From Kaistella flava (ex Peng et al. 2021) (lineage in GTDB: Bacteria; Bacteroidota; Bacteroidia; Flavobacteriales; Weeksellaceae), in contig NZ_CP040442.1 in assembly GCF_015191005.1 (NCBI RefSeq), positions 3,038,001-3,102,000 on the forward strand: a stretch of 64,000 nt of DNA, given 5' to 3'. Of this stretch, positions 42,887-52,351 are shown piece after piece (the stretch's first letter is position 1; each line of letters begins with the position of its first letter). A model generated the notes under the pieces. It was not told the DNA's origin. It did no database searches and was given only the letters and a program-made list of their open reading frames with translations. The position numbers were made by a program, and so were the translations under genes.

Positions 42887-43733
42887 AACAGCTTTATTGC
42901 TTCTTCTGCCTTTTTTCCTTTTTTCGTGCATTACGAGTAAAGATGTACGTTATATGCAACCTAACGAAAGTTTGGTGATTAATGAAGAAGGTCTTGTTCC
43001 TTACAATATTCCTATTTACAGGATTACCAAAAATGATATTTTAACATTAAATATAGTTACAACTCCACAAGGTGATGCGGCACAATTCTACTCAGCACTT
43101 AATGCATCGGCATCAACTGGTGGTCAGGGTGGCTCAGGAGGTGGGAGTATGACTGTTTCTAATCAAGGTTCTGGGCAAGGTGGTAATACAACGATCTATT
43201 TTAATGGGTTGAAAGTTGATTCTAATGGAGATGTAAATGTTTTTGGAATTGGCTACATCAAAGCGGAAGGACGAACGGTTGAAGATATGACCAAAGAAAT
43301 TCAGGAAAAAGTAAACATGAATTTTGTAGAAGGAAAATCTGAAACAAGGCTTAATATTGATGGTATTACTTATTCTATTTTAGGAGATGTTGAAACAGTA
43401 GGAATCGGTGGCGAAAAAACAGCTCATAAAAACACTTTGACAATTACTGAAGCATTGGCTATTAATGGAGGTTTGAATCGAACTATTGATCGAACTAATG
43501 TCGTGATTCATAGAAAACTGCCAGAAGGAATTAAAATAGCCAAAATCGATTTAACGCGAGAAGATGTTATGAATTCTCCCTATTATTGGGTTCAAAATGG
43601 TGACGAAATATTTCTGAATACCCGTTCTAAAAACTTGAACGGATTTGGAAAAGACCCAATTCAAACATTGACTACTGGAGTGTCACTGGTTACCACAGCT
43701 TTGACGATTTACTTAATCTTTACAAAACTTTAA
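42873..43733 (+). CDS. Wza-like polysaccharide export outer-membrane lipoprotein
   Basis: The 286-residue protein has a lipoprotein signal with Cys19 (LLLPFFLFSCITS), a polysaccharide export domain (YRITKNDILTLNIVTTPQGD, VNVFGIGYIKAEGRTVEDMT) and an SLBB-like part (SILGDVETVG, ITEALAINGGLNRTIDR). A C-terminal hydrophobic segment (TTGVSLVTTALTIYLIF) fits the outer-membrane helix of Wza. A Gly/Ser/Gln-rich insertion (about residues 75-105) splits the export domain. It is coupled to the WecA-like gene and lies 1 base before the Wzc-like gene. Confidence 0.88.
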   Translation: MKIFKTALLLLLPFFLFSCITSKDVRYMQPNESLVINEEGLVPYNIPIYRITKNDILTLNIVTTPQGDAAQFYSALNASASTGGQGGSGGGSMTVSNQGSGQGGNTTIYFNGLKVDSNGDVNVFGIGYIKAEGRTVEDMTKEIQEKVNMNFVEGKSETRLNIDGITYSILGDVETVGIGGEKTAHKNTLTITEALAINGGLNRTIDRTNVVIHRKLPEGIKIAKIDLTREDVMNSPYYWVQNGDEIFLNTRSKNLNGFGKDPIQTLTTGVSLVTTALTIYLIFTKL

Positions 43734-43734
43734 G

Positions 43735-46218
43735 ATGATTCCGGGAAAAGAAAATTCGAGTACATCTTCAACACAGGATAAAATAGGGTCGTTTGCGATT
43801 TTTGATGTTGAACATTTTATCAGGAGACTATTAAAAAATTGGTATTGGTTTTTACTAATGGCCGTTCTGGGATATGGCATTTCTTGGGTTTATAGTAAGT
43901 ATTATGCGCAGCGTATCTATGCTTCAAATTTATCTTTAAGTATATCGAATAATTCAGCAAGTTATTTTACTCCAAATCAATCGATTAATTTCATTTGGGG
44001 ACAAACAGGTAATCAAGATGGAGTTTATCTAAAAAAGATGTTGCTTTCCAGATCACACAATGAGTATTTAGTAAAACAACTGGGCTTGTATGTTAATTAC
44101 ATGACCACAGGATTAATTAAACAGACCTACCTTGATAAATATGATTCACCCATTTTCTTTGAGATTGATAAATCATATCCACAACAAATAGGTTATGCCA
44201 TAACAATCATCCCTAAAGGAGGAGACCGATTTGAAATTGTATTGCCTAAGGAAGGGGAGTCTAGCTCAGTATATTCTTTCGAAACAGAGGGTTTCAGTAC
44301 CATACCAAAATTTGAAAGACCTGCAAATAAAACGATTGCTCTGAATCAATGGTATACTTCTCCGAATCTAAAATTCAGATTATTGAAAAACCCTCATCCA
44401 AGTGAGATAAAATTTGAGAATATTATTGTAACGCTGTCCACCGTGAATAGTGCTGTTAATAATTTGGTAAGCACGATGACCGTTGATTTCGATAAAGAAA
44501 TTAATACCATCATGATTATTGGAAAAAGTGGTTTTAACCTAAATGGAACGGTTAATTTCCTGAATACATCGGTTGATGAACTTCAGAAAAAAAGATTAAT
44601 TGATCGAAATGTAGTAGATAAAAATACCGAAAAATATTTGTTAGATAATCTGAGTAATATTCGACAAAAATTAGACTCCAGTGCAACGGTTTTAAACCAT
44701 ATGAAAGTTTCGGAGGGATTATATAACATCAAAGATCGTGACGAAAAATCATTGGAAAATATAAAAAGTCTGGATGCTAAGAAAGCAGATTTTCTTACCC
44801 GTATCAACTCTTTAAATAGTATTAAAAACTCTTTGGCGTCGCAGAATTTAGATCAAATGATTAGCACCAATGCGGCAGGAGTTGAAGATGGGGTTTTCAA
44901 TGCAACGGTTTCCGAACTCAAAGCATTGTACGCTAAGCGAAGAGAATTGGCTTTAATCTATACGCCAAACTCGGAGCCGATGCGAGAAATTAATCGTTTA
45001 ATTAATGAAGCGAAAACTAACTCCAATGGTTCACTTCGAAATTACTACAATACGTACCTTAATGAAATTTCTAAAATCGATCAGGAGATTGCAAGAGCAA
45101 ATGTTGATTTGGTTTCATATCCCGAAAAGGAGCGCAAATACATGGACGCCGAAAGAGGGTATAATATGATCGAAGCGACTTATAATACATTACTTACCAA
45201 ACAGAACGAAACACAGATTAGAGTCGCTACTAATAAATCCGATATCAATGTAATTGATCCAGCCAAAAATCTGGGACAAGGACCGATTGCGCCAGATATT
45301 GCCAAAACCAAATATACCATCATCGGAGGATTGATGCTTTTGCCTTTACTTGTTTTGGGTCTTGGTCAATTGCTAGATAGTAGAATTAGGAATATTAAAG
45401 AATTATTACAAGCGACAAAAATTCCATTATTAGGTGTTATTGGTAAAAGCAGCCATGATAATAATCTTAGTGTTTTAGAACAGCCTCGATCTTCAATTTC
45501 CGAAGCGTTCCGGGGAATTAGAGCGAACCTTAGATTCTTACACAAAGAAGATAATCAATCAAAAGTGATTCTGGTAACTTCCTCAATTGGTGGTGAAGGA
45601 AAAACGTATGTGTCGATTAACATTGCTTCGGTAATGGCTTTAAGTGGAAAGAAAACAATTCTTCTGGGAATGGATCTTAGAAAACCAAAGATTTTTGGTG
45701 ATTTTAAAATTAATAACCAATACGGAATCTCTAATTATTTAACAGGAGAAGTCGATATGGATAAGATCATTAACAAAACTTCTATTCCAGATTTGGATGT
45801 TGCAACCTCGGGTCCAATTCCGCCAAATCCATCAGAGTTATTAATGAGTGAACGAAATATTAATTTTATAAAAGATTTAAGAAGTCATTATGATTTTATT
45901 GTGATTGATTCACCACCAGTCGGTTTGGTTGCGGATTCTTTTGAATTAATGACTTATGCAGATGCCAGTATCTATATTGTTAGGCATGAATATACAGAAA
46001 AGCATATGCTGAAAATGATTACCGAAAAATACCATAATCATGAAGTGAAGAACTTAGGATTGGTTTACAACGATTATCAGGTTAAACAAGGTTACGGCTA
46101 TGGATATGGTTACGGCTACGGTTATGGCTACGGCTACTTCGAAGAAGATGCTAATTACAAAGAGCCGACCCTCATTAAGATTAGAAATAAAATTAGAGAA
46201 ATTATTGGGAAAAATTAA
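43735..46218 (+). CDS. Wzc-like polysaccharide copolymerase / tyrosine autokinase
   Basis: The 827-residue inner-membrane protein controls polysaccharide chain length. It has an N-terminal Wzz domain with a membrane segment near residues 38-55, a long coiled periplasmic part, a second membrane segment near residues 525-545 and a BY-kinase domain. Walker A is SSIGGEGKTYVSIN, Walker A' LLGMDLRKPK and Walker B FIVIDSPPVGLV. The C-terminal tyrosine cluster, the usual autophosphorylation site, is here a run of eight Gly-Tyr units (about residues 786-801). It completes the Wza-Wzc pair and is followed by a terminator. Confidence 0.92.
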   Translation: MIPGKENSSTSSTQDKIGSFAIFDVEHFIRRLLKNWYWFLLMAVLGYGISWVYSKYYAQRIYASNLSLSISNNSASYFTPNQSINFIWGQTGNQDGVYLKKMLLSRSHNEYLVKQLGLYVNYMTTGLIKQTYLDKYDSPIFFEIDKSYPQQIGYAITIIPKGGDRFEIVLPKEGESSSVYSFETEGFSTIPKFERPANKTIALNQWYTSPNLKFRLLKNPHPSEIKFENIIVTLSTVNSAVNNLVSTMTVDFDKEINTIMIIGKSGFNLNGTVNFLNTSVDELQKKRLIDRNVVDKNTEKYLLDNLSNIRQKLDSSATVLNHMKVSEGLYNIKDRDEKSLENIKSLDAKKADFLTRINSLNSIKNSLASQNLDQMISTNAAGVEDGVFNATVSELKALYAKRRELALIYTPNSEPMREINRLINEAKTNSNGSLRNYYNTYLNEISKIDQEIARANVDLVSYPEKERKYMDAERGYNMIEATYNTLLTKQNETQIRVATNKSDINVIDPAKNLGQGPIAPDIAKTKYTIIGGLMLLPLLVLGLGQLLDSRIRNIKELLQATKIPLLGVIGKSSHDNNLSVLEQPRSSISEAFRGIRANLRFLHKEDNQSKVILVTSSIGGEGKTYVSINIASVMALSGKKTILLGMDLRKPKIFGDFKINNQYGISNYLTGEVDMDKIINKTSIPDLDVATSGPIPPNPSELLMSERNINFIKDLRSHYDFIVIDSPPVGLVADSFELMTYADASIYIVRHEYTEKHMLKMITEKYHNHEVKNLGLVYNDYQVKQGYGYGYGYGYGYGYGYFEEDANYKEPTLIKIRNKIREIIGKN
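46090..46137 (+). repeat. Tandem hexamer repeat coding for (Gly-Tyr)8
   Basis: Eight GGN-TAY units lie in frame in the Wzc-like gene. Codons vary (GGT/GGC/GGA and TAC/TAT), so it is not a perfect DNA repeat, but it could change length by slippage or recombination. Confidence 0.8.
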
Positions 46219-46220
46219 AG

Positions 46221-46252
46221 AATAAAAGCCGTTCATATTGAGGGCTTTTATT
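46221..46252 (+). terminator. Intrinsic terminator of the polysaccharide operon
   Basis: AATAAAAGCC and GGCTTTTATT form a 10-bp stem right after the Wzc-like stop codon. Confidence 0.75.
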
Positions 46253-46378
46253 TGGTTAAAATCATAAAAAGCATTATTCGTCGTTTTCAAATCAAGAAAT
46301 TATGCTTTTTTGAGGTTATTTAACTAAAAATTAAGAATTTCCTTACGATAAAAATGTTTTATATTTGCAAAATTATTT

Positions 46379-47296
46379 ATGAAAATTGATGTACAATCAT
46401 TCATGCAGAAAAAAGTTATCTACACGCTCATCGCATTGTTTTTTATTTCAGTTGGCTACAAAGGGCAACGTCATGAAATAGGAGTACAGTTAGGGATGAG
46501 TAATTTGGTTGGGGACATCGGAAGAACCAATTATGTTTTGCAGAAACCTGTATTTAGTAATATTGCTGATTACGGGATTCCGTTCTATGGAAACATACTT
46601 TACCGAATGAATTTTAACCCTTATCAAACGGTAAGGTTAAATTTGGGATATAGCCATATTCAATTTATTGATACTTTGGCAAAAGAGCAATACCGACGAG
46701 ACAGAAAGCTGTGGGGAACGAATTCAATCGTTGAAGCAGACTTGGTTTTCGAATATAATTTTTTCCCTGTTAATGACGAACAGAGAAGTTTATTAAGTCC
46801 CTACATTTTCGGGGGATTAGGAGCGTTGCTTGCAAATACACCGCAACTAATTGTGGAGAATGATTTTAAAAGAGGTGCAGGCGGAAAAGCAATTGCGCCG
46901 GTTACAGGAGATCCAAACAGTTTCGAAACAAATGCTACGTATAGTTCAGGAAAGAAATTAACCATGGCGATTCCTTTTGGGATTGGGTTGAAATATAAAT
47001 TTAATTATAACTGGGCTTTATTTGGTGAATTCATGTTTAGACCTACCTTTTCAGACTCTATTGATTACAGTGTGATTGATGAGTCAAGTGTAAAAGTAAC
47101 TTATAATAAAGATATTGCTGGAACTAAAACCAAATCTCTTTTGCAAGAATCTCCTTTTAAAGAAATGGCTGAGGCGAAAGTAGCTGATCTTCTTAAGAAC
47201 AGACAAATAGGAAACATTAATTCTAAAGACTGGGTAAACTCTATTTCAATAGGTTTAAGTTATTCATTCGGTAGACCACCATGTTATTGTGATTAA
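46379..47296 (+). CDS. DUF6089-like outer-membrane beta-barrel protein
   Basis: The 305-residue protein has a signal peptide (VIYTLIALFFISVGYKGQ) and a beta-barrel pattern opening HEIGVQLGMSNLVGDIGRTNY, as in the flavobacterial family usually found directly upstream of uppS-bamA. A start at 46403 (MQKKVIY) would give a more usual signal peptide length; the TATATTTG box at 46360-46367 is compatible with either. Function unknown; the setting suggests a link to outer-membrane biogenesis. Confidence 0.75.
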   Translation: MKIDVQSFMQKKVIYTLIALFFISVGYKGQRHEIGVQLGMSNLVGDIGRTNYVLQKPVFSNIADYGIPFYGNILYRMNFNPYQTVRLNLGYSHIQFIDTLAKEQYRRDRKLWGTNSIVEADLVFEYNFFPVNDEQRSLLSPYIFGGLGALLANTPQLIVENDFKRGAGGKAIAPVTGDPNSFETNATYSSGKKLTMAIPFGIGLKYKFNYNWALFGEFMFRPTFSDSIDYSVIDESSVKVTYNKDIAGTKTKSLLQESPFKEMAEAKVADLLKNRQIGNINSKDWVNSISIGLSYSFGRPPCYCD

Positions 47297-47299
47297 AAA

Positions 47300-48052
47300 A
47301 TGCAGTCGATAAAAGAAAAATTAAATCTGGATAATCTCCCAAAACATGTTGCCATCATTATGGATGGGAATGGGAGATGGGCAAAGTCTCGCGGGAAGGA
47401 AAGAACCTTCGGGCACAAGCACGCGATCCAGGCAGTGCGAAACGCTGTGAATGCTTGTAATGAAATTAACATTCCTTATCTAACGCTTTATACCTTTTCA
47501 TCAGAGAACTGGAATAGACCCGAAGATGAGGTAAGTACATTGATGGGTTTGATCTCAGAAACGTTACTTTTAGAGGCAGAAGATATATTTAGCAAAGGTT
47601 TGCGAATGCACATCATTGGTGATATTAAAAAGCTACCCGAATTAGTTCAGGAGCAATTAATGCAGTTGGTAGAAATTACCAAGGATAATAAAAGAGGAAA
47701 CCTTATTCTGGCTTTGAGTTATGGCTCTCAAAAAGAGATTTTGAACGCTGTAAAAGAAATAAGCGCCCAGGTGAAAAGCGGTGAACTGAATGAGGAAGAT
47801 ATTACTGAAGAAGTTTTTGAAAGTCATTTATATACCAAAGATTTGCCGCCAGTTGATTTGTTAATCAGAACGAGTGGTGAAGTGAGAATCAGTAATTTTC
47901 TGCTTTGGCAAATTGCCTACGCAGAATTGCAGTTTTTAGATATACTTTGGCCGGATTTCGGTAAAGAAGATTTCTTTAAATGCATTTACGATTACCAAAA
48001 CAAAGAAAGAAGATTCGGGAAAACAAGCGAGCAGCTTGACGAACAAATATAG
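47300..48052 (+). CDS. uppS: Undecaprenyl diphosphate synthase
   Basis: The 250-residue cis-prenyltransferase builds the C55 carrier lipid for peptidoglycan and surface glycans. The signature AIIMDGNGRWAKSRG carries the catalytic Asp22, and TLYTFSSENWNRP and the C-terminal LLIRTSGEVRISNFLLWQIAY are intact (family consensus RTSGExRxSNFxxWQ). It starts 3 bases after the DUF6089-like gene and lies 28 bases before bamA, in one envelope-assembly operon. Confidence 0.96.
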   Translation: MQSIKEKLNLDNLPKHVAIIMDGNGRWAKSRGKERTFGHKHAIQAVRNAVNACNEINIPYLTLYTFSSENWNRPEDEVSTLMGLISETLLLEAEDIFSKGLRMHIIGDIKKLPELVQEQLMQLVEITKDNKRGNLILALSYGSQKEILNAVKEISAQVKSGELNEEDITEEVFESHLYTKDLPPVDLLIRTSGEVRISNFLLWQIAYAELQFLDILWPDFGKEDFFKCIYDYQNKERRFGKTSEQLDEQI

Positions 48053-48080
48053 AAATAAGAAATAGTTAGCAAGATAAAAA

Positions 48081-50618
48081 ATGAAGTTTAAATTCTTACC
48101 CATCATCATGTTTGTGGCATCAGCCCATTTTTATGGTCAGGTTACCCCACAGCAAAATCCCCAGGAAAACAATGCTGTTCAAGCTCAAAATGAAGCCGGA
48201 ACTTATATCCTGAAAGACATTGTCGTAGATGGTGTAAAAAAATATACGAACGCTCAAATTTTAAGATTTACAGGTCTTAATAAAAATGAAAGCGTAGAAA
48301 TTCCAGGACAAAAAATCAGTAATGCGATTAAGAAACTTTGGGAAACTCAATCTTTTTCTGAAGTTGAGGTTTATATCGAAAGCATCGAAGGTGACCAGGT
48401 TGTTTTGCGTTTTAACTTACAGGATTTGAAAGATCTGGGCGAGGTTAAATTTAAAGGCAAAGGAATTGGAAAGTCGAAAAGCGAAAAATTGGCGAAAGAC
48501 AATAACCTTAAGCCTGGAACTAAAATTACTCAGAATTTAGTGTCAACGCTGAAAACCAATATCCCGAAAGAGTATATTAAAAAAGGTTTTGCTGATGCTA
48601 AAGTAACTATTCAAGATCAGGTAAACGCAGGTGATCCTAATTTGGTGGACTGGACAATCACTGTAGATAAAGGCAGAAAGATTAAAATCAGCCATATCGA
48701 ATTTGAAGGAAACGAAAGTGTTTCTGATAATAAACTTCGTAAGAATGGATTTAAAGATACCAAACAAAAAAGTTTGAGTATCAAAGGAATTCTTAAACCT
48801 TCGAAATTTATTGAAGAGAAATATGAGGATGATAAAGGCAACTTGATTAACTATTACAGATCGTTAGGTTTCCGTGATGCGCAAATCGTTTCTGATTCTG
48901 TTTGGAGAAATCCAAAAGATCAATTTGAGATTAATGTAAAACTGAACGAAGGTAAAAAATACTATATCGGTGATATTAATTTCTTAGGAAACACAGCATT
49001 CTCTACCGATTATTTACAAAAAATATTAGGATACAAAACGGGTGATATTTACGATGCGGTAGGATTTAACAAAAAAGTTGGCGAAGACGGTGGTAAAGAA
49101 GATGATTCTGATATCAAGTCGATCTACATGAACAATGGATATTTGTTCTCTAATGTAACGCCGATTGAAAAATCAGTAAAAGGAGATTCTATTAACCTGG
49201 AAATTAGAATTAATGAAGGTGAAAAAGCAACCTGGAATCGTGTAACTTGGAGTGGAAATACAACAACGCATGACCACGTAATTCTTCGTTCATTAAGAAC
49301 GAAACCGGGAAGTTTGTTTGCGAAAAGCGATATCAAAAGAACTTATTTTGATTTAGCGGGAATGCAGTTTTTTGATCCACAACAAGTTGGTCAGCAGATT
49401 ACGCCAAACCCTCAAGATAATACGGTAGATGTACATTGGACTTTGGTAGAGAAAGGCTCTTCTCAGGTTCAGTTGCAAGCTGGTTACGGTGGAGGTTCAT
49501 TTATCGGAACATTAGGACTTACTTTCAACAACTTCTCATTGAGAAACTTCTTGAAGTTTAAAGACTTTAAACCAGTTCCACAAGGTGATGGACAAACATT
49601 ATCTATTCAGGCTCAAGCAGGTCAGTTCTTCCAGAATTATGGTATTTCATTTACAGAGCCATGGTTGTTCGGAACAAAACCTACTGCATTGTCTGTTGGA
49701 GTTAACCAATCACTAGTTCGTTATACAGACCAATTTGGAGCAACACAAAAATTAAATATTTTCTCAGCAAGTGCTGGTTTAAATAGACTTTTAAGATGGC
49801 CGGATGATTATTTCTCTTTGTACACTGGAATTCAGTTTCAGAGTTATGATTTCCAGAACTATCCTTTCCAGTTTGGGAATACCACTGAATACTATGGATC
49901 TGCAAAGAACTTTAGTTTCAATGTTGGGTTAAGCAGAAACTCTGCTGGTTTAGATCCGATCTTCCCGACTCAAGGTTCGAATATTGAAGCGTCTGTGAAA
50001 TTTACGCCGCCTTATTCACTTTTCAGTGATAAAAATTATTCGACCATGACGGCGATTGATAAATATAAATGGCTTGAGTTTTACAAAGTAAAAATGAAAG
50101 CTGATATTTATAATACCGTTGCAGGAAAATTAGTTTTAAGAAGTACCGCTGAAATGGGATTCATCAACGGATATAACAAAGAATTGGGTGCGCCACCATT
50201 TGAGAGATTTTATGTGGGTGGAACAGGACTTTTTGGAGGTCAATATGATGGTAGAGAATTGGTGCCACTTCGTGGATATGAAAACGCTTCTTCTACAGGA
50301 GGAACAATTGATGATATTACGCCTTATGGTGGAGCAACAATCTATAACAGATTTGCTTTAGAATTAAGATATCCAATATCAATGAATCAGACGGCTAAAA
50401 TTTATGCACTTTCTTTTGTAGAAGGAGGAAATGCTTATAACTCATTTGGTACTTATAATCCATTCCAGTTGAAACGTTCTGCCGGATTAGGGATTAGAGT
50501 TTATATGGGAGCGTTCGGATTAATTGGGTTTGACTTCGCTTACGGATTTGATAAAACCCTTATGGGAACTGAACCTGCAGGTTGGAAAACCCACTTCCTG
50601 ATGAACCAATCATTATAA
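48081..50618 (+). CDS. bamA: Outer-membrane protein assembly factor BamA
   Basis: The 845-residue protein inserts beta-barrels into the outer membrane. After a signal peptide come several POTRA domains (for example YILKDIVVDGVKKYTNAQIL, HIEFEGNESVSDNKLR, YYIGDINFLGNTAFSTDYL) over about residues 40-430, then the Omp85 barrel. The barrel has family features such as GGGSFIGTLGLTFNNFSLRN, VRGY-like PLRGYENASS and the final GIRVYMGAFGLIGFDFAYGF. It is followed by two Skp-type chaperone genes, a classic order. Confidence 0.95.
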   Translation: MKFKFLPIIMFVASAHFYGQVTPQQNPQENNAVQAQNEAGTYILKDIVVDGVKKYTNAQILRFTGLNKNESVEIPGQKISNAIKKLWETQSFSEVEVYIESIEGDQVVLRFNLQDLKDLGEVKFKGKGIGKSKSEKLAKDNNLKPGTKITQNLVSTLKTNIPKEYIKKGFADAKVTIQDQVNAGDPNLVDWTITVDKGRKIKISHIEFEGNESVSDNKLRKNGFKDTKQKSLSIKGILKPSKFIEEKYEDDKGNLINYYRSLGFRDAQIVSDSVWRNPKDQFEINVKLNEGKKYYIGDINFLGNTAFSTDYLQKILGYKTGDIYDAVGFNKKVGEDGGKEDDSDIKSIYMNNGYLFSNVTPIEKSVKGDSINLEIRINEGEKATWNRVTWSGNTTTHDHVILRSLRTKPGSLFAKSDIKRTYFDLAGMQFFDPQQVGQQITPNPQDNTVDVHWTLVEKGSSQVQLQAGYGGGSFIGTLGLTFNNFSLRNFLKFKDFKPVPQGDGQTLSIQAQAGQFFQNYGISFTEPWLFGTKPTALSVGVNQSLVRYTDQFGATQKLNIFSASAGLNRLLRWPDDYFSLYTGIQFQSYDFQNYPFQFGNTTEYYGSAKNFSFNVGLSRNSAGLDPIFPTQGSNIEASVKFTPPYSLFSDKNYSTMTAIDKYKWLEFYKVKMKADIYNTVAGKLVLRSTAEMGFINGYNKELGAPPFERFYVGGTGLFGGQYDGRELVPLRGYENASSTGGTIDDITPYGGATIYNRFALELRYPISMNQTAKIYALSFVEGGNAYNSFGTYNPFQLKRSAGLGIRVYMGAFGLIGFDFAYGFDKTLMGTEPAGWKTHFLMNQSL

Positions 50619-50629
50619 TTTTAAGAAGA

Positions 50630-51268
50630 ATGAAAAAATTTCAATTATTATTTATATTCCTTTTAGGTTTTGCGATTACTGCAAATGCTCAGAAAATTGG
50701 AGTTGTTGATACGGATTATATCCTCGGTAAATTGCCTCAGTATAAAGAAGCAGAAGCCCGATTGAATGAGCAAATTACCAACTGGCAAAATGAAATTCAA
50801 ACTTTGCAGACGGAATTTGAAAAGAAAAAAATGACTCTTGAAAATGAAAAAGTTCTTCTAATCGGTGATCAGCTAAAACAACGTCAAAAAGAAGTTGATG
50901 ATTTAGATAAGAGAATTAAAGGAATGATTAATAATCGTTTTGGGTCAATGGGAGAAATCAATAATGCGAGATCTAATTTGACCAAACCTTTTCAGGATCT
51001 AATTTGGGGAGCAATCAAGACCGTTTCAGAGAAGAATACTTTGGGCATAGTTCTTGATAAAAGCAACAACATTAGCGTTATTTTTCTTGATAAAAGATAC
51101 GACTATACAGATAAAGTGTTAGATTTGCTGCTGAAAAATTCCCCGGCTAAAAAAACCGAAACTGATTCAAAACCAGTAAAAAGGAGTCCAGTGGAGGAAA
51201 GAAATGAGAAGATGAAAACAATGAAAACCAGATCCAGTGCGAAAGCAATGGAGCCACAAACAAAATAA
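50630..51268 (+). CDS. Skp/OmpH-family periplasmic chaperone (first copy)
   Basis: The 212-residue protein has a signal peptide (FQLLFIFLLGFAITANAQ), then the OmpH/Skp domain: IGVVDTDYILGKLPQYKEAEARL followed by a long coiled coil (residues about 45-110). The C-terminus is extended and basic (ETDSKPVKRSPVEERNEK), which ordinary Skp lacks. It would hold unfolded outer-membrane proteins for BamA, whose gene ends 11 bases upstream. The ATG at 50630 is chosen because it starts the signal peptide; the frame upstream overlaps bamA. Confidence 0.88.
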   Translation: MKKFQLLFIFLLGFAITANAQKIGVVDTDYILGKLPQYKEAEARLNEQITNWQNEIQTLQTEFEKKKMTLENEKVLLIGDQLKQRQKEVDDLDKRIKGMINNRFGSMGEINNARSNLTKPFQDLIWGAIKTVSEKNTLGIVLDKSNNISVIFLDKRYDYTDKVLDLLLKNSPAKKTETDSKPVKRSPVEERNEKMKTMKTRSSAKAMEPQTK

Positions 51269-51305
51269 TTAACAAACCAACCAATAAATTAATTTAACCC
51301 CAATT

Positions 51306-51800
51306 ATGAAAAAATTAAGTGTATTATTTGCAGCAGTAATGATGTTTGCAACCGTAGGAGTTGCAAAGGCGCAGAAAATCGCGTCTATGGATTATGAAGC
51401 TGTGTTAGCTGCAATGCCAGAAACAAAAAAAATGAGTACTGATTTAGAAACTTTTAGTAAAACTAAAGGTGACGAATTAAATAAACAAGCAGAAGCGTTT
51501 CAAAAAGAAGTTCAAGCTTATCAAGCTGAAGGAGCTAAATTAACAGGAGCTCAAAGAGATGCTAAAGAAGCTGAACTTCAGAAAAAACAACAAAATTTGC
51601 AAGCAATTCAGCAAACTGCTCAAAATGATTTAGCTCAAAAAAGAGATACAGCGGTAAAACCAATTATCGAAAAATTGAATAAAGCAGTTGAGAAAGTAGC
51701 AAAAGCAAGCGGATTCGATTTTATCATCGATGCAGGAGCATTAGTTTACAAGGGAGGTCCAGACGCGACTCCATTAGTAAAAAAAGAATTAGGACTTTAA
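51306..51800 (+). CDS. Skp/OmpH-family periplasmic chaperone (second copy)
   Basis: The 164-residue protein has a signal peptide (LFAAVMMFATVGVAKAQ), the Skp opening KIASMDYEAVLAAMPETKKM, a coiled coil rich in Gln/Lys/Ala and the closing strand GFDFIIDAGALVYKGGPDAT. This is the standard-length Skp; the preceding gene is its longer paralogue. A terminator follows directly. Confidence 0.9.
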   Translation: MKKLSVLFAAVMMFATVGVAKAQKIASMDYEAVLAAMPETKKMSTDLETFSKTKGDELNKQAEAFQKEVQAYQAEGAKLTGAQRDAKEAELQKKQQNLQAIQQTAQNDLAQKRDTAVKPIIEKLNKAVEKVAKASGFDFIIDAGALVYKGGPDATPLVKKELGL

Positions 51801-51820
51801 GAGATTATTTTAATATCCTA

Positions 51821-51850
51821 AACCATCCCGATTATTCGGGATGGTTTTTT
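51821..51850 (+). terminator. Intrinsic terminator of the bamA-skp operon
   Basis: AACCATCCCGA and TCGGGATGGTT pair perfectly over 11 bp with a 4-base loop, followed by T. The next promoter box starts directly after the T run. Confidence 0.9.
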
Positions 51851-51858
51851 TAATTTTG
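51851..51858 (+). promoter_or_regulatory. -7 box of the thioesterase gene
   Basis: TAATTTTG ends 4 bases before the ATG at 51863, so the transcript would be leaderless or nearly so. Confidence 0.5.
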
Positions 51859-51862
51859 TACC

Positions 51863-52351
51863 ATGCAAAAAGAAATTTCAAATCTGTCGAGAATTCGATT
51901 TAGCGACTGCGATCCAATCGGGCATCTTAATAATGTGAAGTATTTGGAATACATGCTCAACGCCAGAGAAGATCATGTAGAATCCGGCTATGGATTTACC
52001 TATGAAGAATACACCAGAAAAACAGGTTGTACCTGGATTACCATTCAAAATGAAATCGCTTATTTAAAAGAAGTTCGTTATAATGCGAAAGTTCAAATTT
52101 CAAGTAAAACTATTGAAGTCGGCGACCGTATTTCTAAAGTTGAGATTTTAATGAAAAGTGAAGACGGTAAAACCATTCACAGTATTTTGTGGATGACCGT
52201 GATCTATTTCAATATGAAAACCCGTAAATCAGACGTACATCCAGCAGACACCAAACAACTTTTTGAAAAATTCCTGGTTGATTTAGAAGAAAAGGATTTT
52301 CAAAGTCGGGTATCATATTTTAGAAAAAAAAATAAAAAGGCAAATCTATAA
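51863..52351 (+). CDS. Acyl-CoA thioesterase (hotdog fold)
   Basis: The 162-residue protein has the 4HBT-type hotdog pattern: RIRFSDCDPIGHLNNVKYLEYMLNARED, with the catalytic Asp/His region DCDPIGHLNN, and later AKVQISSKTIEVGDRISKVEIL. It should hydrolyse acyl-CoA or acyl-ACP thioesters; chain preference is unknown. It overlaps the rfbD start by one base (TAATG), so the two are co-transcribed although functionally unrelated. Confidence 0.8.
   Translation: MQKEISNLSRIRFSDCDPIGHLNNVKYLEYMLNAREDHVESGYGFTYEEYTRKTGCTWITIQNEIAYLKEVRYNAKVQISSKTIEVGDRISKVEILMKSEDGKTIHSILWMTVIYFNMKTRKSDVHPADTKQLFEKFLVDLEEKDFQSRVSYFRKKNKKANL

Noticed and set aside
46090..46137. CRISPR-like or minisatellite array
   Set aside because: The unit is six bases with codon variation and no spacers, and it is in frame in the Wzc-like gene. 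No CRISPR array is seen anywhere.
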